A stretch of 64,000 nucleotides of DNA, taken from positions 13,285,672 through 13,349,671 of the forward strand of contig NC_061782.1 in NCBI RefSeq assembly GCF_022458985.1, read 5' to 3'. Below the pieces are notes generated by a model, which was not told the origin of the DNA, did no database searches, and worked only from the letters and a program-made list of their open reading frames with translations. The translations under genes and the position numbers were made by a program. Below are positions 56,601 through 64,000 of this stretch, in pieces; the stretch's first letter is position 1, and every line of letters begins with the position of its first letter. The stretch comes from Mugil cephalus. Lineage: Eukaryota > Chordata > Actinopteri > Mugiliformes > Mugilidae.

Positions 56601-59600
56601 TATTCATGAGGAACCAGCATTCCAGCTACACATTCATCCCATTGGTACAAACCAACAACTCAAAGCTGTCTAGAGCACAGCGCGATGATTTGAAATCTGA
56701 CACAAAACGTATGTTTTCTAGAGTTCTGAGGAAAAAATGTGGAGGTTGGACGTCATGCCAAACAATCACAGGAGAGGAAGGGCCGCTTTCAAACATTTCC
56801 CATGCATCAGGCTATTAAAATGACATTCGTTTGCAGGTTGCTGGCACTTGTCTCGGGGCATATTGCTAACACATGGAATTACATGTTATGTCCATCCATG
56901 ATTTAAACACTAGGTATTCATTCGATTGGGGAAAGAGCAGACACTTCTGGATCTGTGGAGGCCATGTGGAACGAGTGGAAAAAAAAAAGAGTAAAAAAAA
57001 AAAAAAAAACAGGCAATCAAGAGTTTGTCACGCTGAGATTACGTCACTGCTGATAACTGTAAACTGACAGGTAATAATGAATTAATATTAATTAGTAATT
57101 CAGCCAAACAAATACAAACTATAAGGTCGTCTAATTTTGTACACGTAGCCACATTCTGACAGAGCTCCTTTGTCTGAAGTTACGCTGTAAAAGCCTCCAT
57201 GTGTGAAACCCTAGTTGTTACCATGGCGCGCCGCAGGGCTTCATACTGGGTCCAAACCTTTTCGCTGTGTATATGAACATGAGTAATTTAATCACTCAAG
57301 TTATTTAAAGAATGGCTGTTATTGAAAACAAACATGACTTTAAACACAATTGGGCTAAAAAAGATGCACATGGTGGCCAAGAGGACAAATGCAGTGGACT
57401 AAAACCACAATTATATGACTTGAAGACTTCACTGCAGAGAGGTTTCGTTCCAGAGATGTTTTGAATAAAAACACAAAAAGAATAGGCCCTGTCTCTTTTC
57501 TTACAGGCAGATATCATTTAGACGAGATATGGTCAAAGTGTTGAAAATGTGCTCAACTGTGCAAATAATGAAGTAGTTCATCAGATTTAATATTAACCAC
57601 CTTTTCTACCAAAAAAAATAATAAAACGTGTTGGGAGTTAGAAGCTTCCTGAGATTAATTTATATATCTGTTTCTCAAATAAATGCCCTGAGGCACATCC
57701 TAGCACAGCATCTTCCCAGACATGTAACTACACACAGAGAACACAACAAATGGTCCAAAATGGATTTCCTTGTCCAGGTGTCTCAGTTGCCAAGTATGGA
57801 AAAATAACCCTCCTTCTGCTTCAGCCGGTTCAATGTTAGTGCACACCATCTATTCCGACGACTTCTCACGTTTCTGCATCGCAGTGTTCAACATTCATTA
57901 ACTCCAACATGATCCACACAGCTCCAATTGCTATTGTTTGAAGCCCATGAGGTAACACAACACTGTGGCAAAGAAATCGGTTCACAACTAGCATTCTGGC
58001 TGTGCAATTACAGAGCAAGGCCAACACACAATCACACCGGTTTAAACGCTCACAATGGCGTAGGTCACTTGCGTAGGCGACGTCTTATGTAGAGATGTTA
58101 CAGTCTTCTAATCCAAGCCTTATTCCTTTAACTTTTGTGGTGAACACAGTGAACAGGACTGATTCAAAGAGTGAGTACACCTATGCAGGGATTGTTCATT
58201 TTTTATCCTAAGGTTTGATTCATTTCATATCTCCTAACTTTGCTGGTAAAAGAAGAACTTTTAGCATCTGACTGGAGTTGCTGCCAGACAGGTTATTGAC
58301 AGGGAGCCACTGACTCTGACGTTCCACAAAACTACCACATGCCAATATTTCAACCACCGTTGTGCTCGTTCTGGTTCTAATGAATCGTTGTCAGTGTATT
58401 GGCATCGTTCAATCGAATAAAATAAACAATGTGCCAGGAAAACCTTGAGCCAAGTCCGAATTGAAATCATTAAGGTATTTTCATGAATTTCCAGTTTGCT
58501 GAGTCACTATTTGTATCAGCGTCCCTTGGTTATGTCTGACCACAGACTATTAGCATATCTCCTCCTCTTACTCTGCGTCTTTCCTTTTTCTCTCATTTAG
58601 AATAATGGGTCCAGTAAATCTAATAACAATTGCCTGAAACCTTCCCAGGACATGCATCTCAGCTACAAATAGCAGCATTAAATTGATCTACACAAAATAG
58701 TCCAGTTAAAATATTTCTTCTTCTTTTACAAAGTCAATTTTAAAGTTTACAAAATGGCAAAGTTGAGATACGAACTAGTAAAAAAATGGCTCTGCCCAAT
58801 ACAAACATTTAAAATGGATTAGTATACTTTAGTAAGGTAAATAAGAATATTAATGTCACTATACCTCACTGGATAAGTCGTGTTGGAAAGTTCATAGTGT
58901 GTAACCACTGTTTGAAATCATGCCCTACATTTCAAGATGTCACAAAGCTTTGATATATTTGTGTAAAAACCCTACACTTTTGACTTGGCTCAGTTGTTGG
59001 CAGAACCGCACAGCAAGGTTCAAGCTCCCCCTTTTTTTTTTTCAAACAGTACAATAAAGCAAACAGCTGGGCAATCCAAAATGTGTAAAAACATACACAC
59101 AAAACCTAATGCTCTCTCTTTTACCCCTGGTCTATCCAAGATCTACAATGGCTGCTCATATCCAATAATACCATTATGATGATCAACAAATCAAAGCAAA
59201 TTATATTCTTTCTCCTGCCGACAAGGCAACTGGCTGCACTATAGTATTACAGTGTGAAACTTGGCAGGAGAATCTCTTATAAATCTATTCAACAATGAAC
59301 TGGAGATGGACCCGTCATTGATGCAGCTGCAACACCAAACTCCAAAAACCTGACAATTGTGAGCGCGCAGACACGGAAAAAGAAAAAAGATGAATTGGAG
59401 AAAAAATCCTATTTCTAACAAAAGGATTTTAAATATTGGATTAGGAAAAGAGCGGATAAAAGGCTGGGAGGCGCCATATAGCAGAACTAATATGAAAGAT
59501 GAAGCATGTTCCCCACTTTTGCAAGAAAAATATGTTTTGATTTTCAAATGAGTAAAAGCAGAGCATTAACTAGAGCCACTCTGACCATAGACAGCTGGCC

Positions 59601-61059
59601 CAGTTTGTTTTGATGAAAACATTTTAAAGCCACCCACAGATGTTCAGCGAAATTCCCCGTTCTGTGCCTGGTCCTAATGTTTGTCCTTCCAGACTTTTAA
59701 TCTTCTGCTTTCCTGTATGCCCCGCTTAGTGATTCATGCTTTTTGTCAAGGGCACAAATTTCACTCCAGTCTTCTCCATTGTATTACAGTGGAGGGGTGG
59801 TGGTGGTGGGGGGGAGGAATTGACACAGCTTAGCAATATTTTGCATGACAACATTTTTGTCAACACACAGACGCCAAGTATCGATCATTTGTGATCGGTC
59901 AGTTTGTGTGTTTGACAACAGAATTGAAAGACACCATCTTATTATATTAGATAAAACAGGATATTGAGAAAGTTTTTCTTTGGAAACATAATCTGAAGTA
60001 AAAAAAAAAGTAAAAAAAAAAAAAAAATGCAAGTTATTGTATTACACAGTATGTTATTGTAATACTCTGTGTTTTGCAAAATGTTTAAAATTCCCATAAT
60101 AACGTGATATATATACATATTGTATCATTATAGTGATTCTGGCTGATACTGTATTACAAACCAAACATGAGTTTTGCTCACTGAAACTTCGCTATGGTAC
60201 CTGAGCCACAGCAGCTGTGAAATGTGCTTTCAAAAACTGAGAAAATTGAAATGCAATGAACAATTGGGCTTCAAATGTGGACACAAAAGTGCTGATGGTT
60301 TCTCAAGGTAGCATGCAGACTTAAGTGTTACCACACAGTGTGTAAAAAAGTGGATGTAGCCCACTGGTGGAATTGCAACCTTGCAATTGGTAAGTCATTA
60401 CTAGACGGCTTGAAAAGCATCCCTGGTTTCTTAGACGGATCGATCCGTAATACACCAGCTCCATCCTCACATCCACCCTCAGACTAAGCAGTTCTTGGAA
60501 TAGTTCAAATTCCCTTAAAAACTACACATCTTTTTGGTTTGCATTTGCTCTGCATGGCATGCAACAACATACAGTATAACTACGCTGCATATAAGTAGGC
60601 TCAGAGGTAGTTTCTCTATGTTTAGTTAAATTGTTAAATTGTTGTTCACAGACATGCCTATCCTCACTTCTCACCAGGGATTCCTCGATCTGTACTGGGA
60701 GATCAGTGCTGGGGCTGATCCAGACATTTTTAAAATGATCTGACCGGGCTTCTGCCAGGCGCAGTCTTTTGTAGTTTTTTTCTTTTAAGCTTGCCATAAA
60801 CCAAAGCCACATCCCTGAAACATCATTCTTTTCCTTCTTCTGTTTTAATGCCGATTACTGGCGTCGAAGCAGACAAAATTTGATGAAGAGGAAGAACCAA
60901 AATCAGGGGACTAAACATGCTGTATTGAAGCACTTAACTCTGGAAAGCGGCCATTTGTACATGTGCAACGTGGATGTCTGGCGAGCTGGCAATAAGATTC
61001 TGACCCACTTGATTAGCCACCTACAAATGCAATCACAAACAGAATGCATCAAGTGCACT

Positions 61060-61190
61060 CAGGCAGTCTGAGTTACCGTCTCGACACAACATGTCAGCCG
61101 CAGCTCCGCAGGAACTTTACAACGCGAGTTAGGGTTATGGCGTTATTATCGCATTAAGTTTGACAGCCCTATTTATTGCACTTAAAATTT
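61060..61190. mobile_element. Possible transposon terminus
   Basis: The minus strand reads AGGGCTGTCAAACTTAATGC followed by GATAATAACGCCATAA, a phrase resembling the ends of common teleost interspersed repeats. No second terminus or target duplication was identified, so this is tentative. Confidence 0.35.
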
Positions 61191-63445
61191 ATTATGGAGT
61201 CGCACAATGCACACCTGATAGAAAATACAAGTAAGATAAGAAAAGCCGCTACGAATCTCCTAGGGTGGAAATTTTGTTCTTTTAAGACCCGATCGGGACT
61301 CGGCTCGGCCAACGCTAAATACTAAAAGATCTGTATTGGATCGAGGGCCAAAAAAACAGGATCGGGACAACTTCACTCCTCACTGCCTCTAAGAAAAAAA
61401 AAAAACATGTGGTGATGGCAAGAATGCCAAACTCAAGGCTTTAAATAGTAGTTATCAAACAGTGAGTGGCTATTTCTTTTGGAAAAATCATCCTACAAAT
61501 CTGCTAGCGCGGTAGCTACATACAATATATCTATGTATATAATATATACGTAGAATATACACAATCACTAATTCATTTTTAGACTTTGTCCGTCCCTTCT
61601 AATGTTTTGTGGTAAGATCAGTAAAAAAGGTAAGATCAAAACTCTCTCTCAACAGAATAGCTCAAACATACACAGGATGAACTTGTTCTCTATTCTCCTG
61701 TAGGCTGTAACTCAAGAACATGGACAACTGTGCAAGACCTACCGCCACGAGCAAAATTCACAGACAGAACAGACTATACATATAATAATCCATAACAGAC
61801 TATACACCCACTACCTCAGATGAACAAGCCTTTGCTCAGCTGCATGTGTGCATTTGTTGTGAATGAACGGTTTCACACTTTCCTACAGTATCGTTCTTCT
61901 CATGTTTCCTTTCAGTGGAGCCCTGCAGCTCTCAATAAGAAGCCTCCGACTATGGCCGCCGGACCTCTGTTCAAAGAGAGGCACTCAGGTATTAGTGTCC
62001 GACGCACTCTCGGCAATGTTTACTTAAACTTTACAACTGATTAGACACTGTAAACACTCGCGTCACCTGATACTACGCATGTGAGATCAGACTAAGAAGG
62101 AGGGAGCGAGGCGAGAGGCGGGAATCATGATGTCAGGCGGCAAAACATCTGCCTGATCATAATGCCAACCCTTTGACTCATTGTACATTAAATGCACACT
62201 GACAAGCCTCTTTGTAACACGCGGCCACAATGGCTACCACAATGTACTTTAAAGTACTGCTCATTTACCCTCACACCCATAACTTAAGACTGTTAACAAT
62301 ACCGCCAGAAATAGCCAAACAACCCATAACCATCACTTATCTTAGCGTTGCTCAACTACTGCGCTTACTTAGAAATTAGTTTGCAGTTATACTGCACTTT
62401 GCAAAACGTGCTCTCCATGAGCTCGGCTCTGTCCATTGACAATAACAATCCTACCTCTTATCTGGGTACTGAAACTTCTTCCTAAGGAGGTACTTAAACC
62501 CTAAATCCCTTCTGGGCCGCTCCTCTTCCCAGCATGCCCCTCCTCCACTGACATCCAGTACGTGTCTGTACCAAAAAGACATAAAATGACGGGCCGAACA
62601 GCAGCATTATGTGACTGTCCAAGATGTGCTCGAACCAAACATTACTTTCCTTATTCGTGAAGTTGATGGATTTTTCTTTATGTGGAGGAAGTCATGGTTA
62701 GATCAGCTTTAATCTATCAAACAACATTGTGTAGACACAATGAAGGAGCCCATTCTCATTCGGAGCTGGACACATAAACACACTCCACATTACTGTATCC
62801 GTTTCGTTTGGGCAGGTTTTGTATCTCTTGAAAATCAAAGAAAAATCCCTGATACGTCCAAGAGAAATGTCTCACAAGCAGCTGCAGACCTTCTGGCTGA
62901 TAACATCGTATGTTTGACTCTTGCGTCTCTGGCTTCTCTGTTTTGGGAAGATTTTCTCCTTGTCCATGTTCCCAAATATTGATCGGCCAACCTTATTCAG
63001 CAAGAATAACACAGTAGAGAAATTCCTGAATTGATTTGTGTTCATCCTTTGAGCCTTAAACACACGTATGCAGCCACTGAGGTCACGAGTTAAACGAACC
63101 GACCGCCTCATTCACTGAACCGTCAAATAAACACTGGACTTTCACATGAAGCCACAATATACAAAGCTAAACTAACAGTAAACATTAGGAAAATCGCGGA
63201 GAGGTGTTAAGTTGTATGGAAGACAGAACTGATGGAGGTAGAGAAAGGGAGAAAAAAGAAGAAAACGGAGAGGAAAGGATTGAGGAAGTGATCCCTGATG
63301 GAAGGATATACTCCTGCAGAGAGACATGAAATGACGATGGCCATGACCTTGAGGTTGGGGCAGTTTCTCCGCTTAATTCCCCTGCTGAATGTCTGTACGC
63401 ATGTTAACCGAGAGCGGCCCCATTACTGATAGCTCTAACAAGCCT

Positions 63446-63458
63446 GGGTCAAAGGTCA
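63446..63458 (+). promoter_or_regulatory. Perfect DR1 nuclear-receptor element
   Basis: GGGTCA-A-AGGTCA is a direct repeat of the RGGTCA half-site with one-base spacing, the binding form for HNF4, PPAR/RXR and COUP-TF. It sits in a block (63340-63480) that looks less repetitive than its surroundings. Confidence 0.45.
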
Positions 63459-63915
63459 GATGGTGGTGAGTGGAAAAGGATGGTGCATGACTGTTAAAGG
63501 TCCTTTAAACACCACCTGTCTTAACACACGCACGCACCGTGAATCCTGGCTAATTGTTACCAGACTATATGTTACCAGACATATCCTCAGCGCCTGTGTA
63601 TCCTTGTTTATCTCCACCACGAAGATGAGAGGTCTCTCGTCTACACATCAAACTTGGAGTTCAACTCCATGTGATAAGGAAACCGTACCTCAAACACGTT
63701 CGCACTTTCACGACTTTTTCAGTGTCATTCCCGTGACTTATTTCCCCACTGTGGTGGTCAACACATGATGAATTCCTCTACAGTCTTTTTGTGCTATAAA
63801 ATGAAAACAGCAGCTCCACCCTTACAAACAACCTTTGAAAAATATCCTTCCGAACTTTAACATCAACATTGCGCCCACAGACAGGCAGACCTGCGGCTTG
63901 TGCTGCGAAGAAGGG

Positions 63916-63939
63916 TTTTTTTTTTTTTTTTTTTTTTTT
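63916..63939. repeat. T24 homopolymer
   Basis: An uninterrupted run of 24 T. It may be the poly-A tail of a minus-strand retroposed copy, but the adjacent sequence gives no recognisable source gene. Confidence 0.8.
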
Positions 63940-64000
63940 GTGTGAGCCTTTCAACAATAAATCATCTTTGGATAAATAAAATCCTTTTGCTCTGTTCTGC

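Larger units (their letters stand above)
41850..64000 (-). other. hpse2: Presumed large 5' intron of hpse2, no exon recognised
   Basis: The exon at 41849 starts mid-codon, so hpse2 continues upstream. I looked on the minus strand for the preceding heparanase-2 segments (signal peptide, the RFGGKRTDF-type region, the LLKEQ-type region) and found none. Human HPSE2 is very large, so a >22 kb intron is plausible. Open frames here are short, lack splice context and resemble no protein I know. The stretch carries microsatellites, transposon traces and possible conserved enhancers, listed separately. Confidence 0.6.

Noticed and set aside
60880..61071. A 63-codon frame with a vague zinc-finger (BED-like) look
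   Set aside because: The Cys/His spacing does not fit a C2H2 or BED finger, and no transposase sequence follows.

Overview
The window looks like a stretch of teleost (ray-finned fish) nuclear genome. Evidence: split vertebrate genes with GT-AG introns, compact introns in four genes and very long ones in the fifth, an ST3GAL-type sialyltransferase that the mammalian locus lacks, abundant CA/GT, GA and AT microsatellites, and Tc1, hAT and MITE-type DNA transposon remnants typical of fish. The local set morn4, ankrd2, hps1, hpse2 recalls human 10q24. There are no operons, CRISPR arrays or prokaryotic elements.

Layout. 753-1299 (+): the last three coding exons of morn4, with a 3'UTR to about 1745. 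1746-4840: intergenic, no gene seen. 4957-7231 (-): a muscle ankyrin-repeat protein gene, best called ankrd2, with eight proposed exons and a possible E-box/TATA promoter near 7280-7315. 8514-10331 (+): a complete Golgi alpha-2,3-sialyltransferase of the ST3GAL3/5/7 group, probably st3gal7. 10994-16535 (-): a complete hps1 (17 coding exons, 679 residues), tail-to-tail with the sialyltransferase; its promoter is probably the CpG-rich block at 17440-17760. 17761-20970: intergenic with a Tc1 remnant. 22632-41849 (-): the last nine coding exons of hpse2. 41850-64000: no exon recognised; most likely the next, very large hpse2 intron, because the first ~205 residues of the protein are not found.

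The genes are not a functional pathway: MORN4 is a membrane-associated myosin-III partner, ANKRD2 a sarcomere/nucleus stress sensor, ST3GAL a Golgi glycosyltransferase, HPS1 a BLOC-3 subunit (Rab32/38 exchange factor), and HPSE2 a secreted non-enzymatic heparan sulphate binder. They are held together by old synteny.

Most notable observations: (1) hps1 contains a U12-type AT-AC intron (12112-12276), with an exact ATATCCTT donor and a branch-point-like motif 15 nt from the terminal AC; only this junction restores the reading frame. (2) The presumed hps1 promoter carries an M-box/CLEAR-like GTCATGTGAC fused to a 12-bp palindrome. (3) hpse2 keeps the acid/base Glu of heparanase, but has Gly at the nucleophile position and no neighbouring Glu. 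(4) Two perfect short hairpins, several transposon relics, a 67-nt alternating purine-pyrimidine tract and a perfect DR1 element lie in intergenic or intronic DNA. I found no convincing evidence of a wholly new biological system. All calls come from reading the sequence by eye; no search was run.
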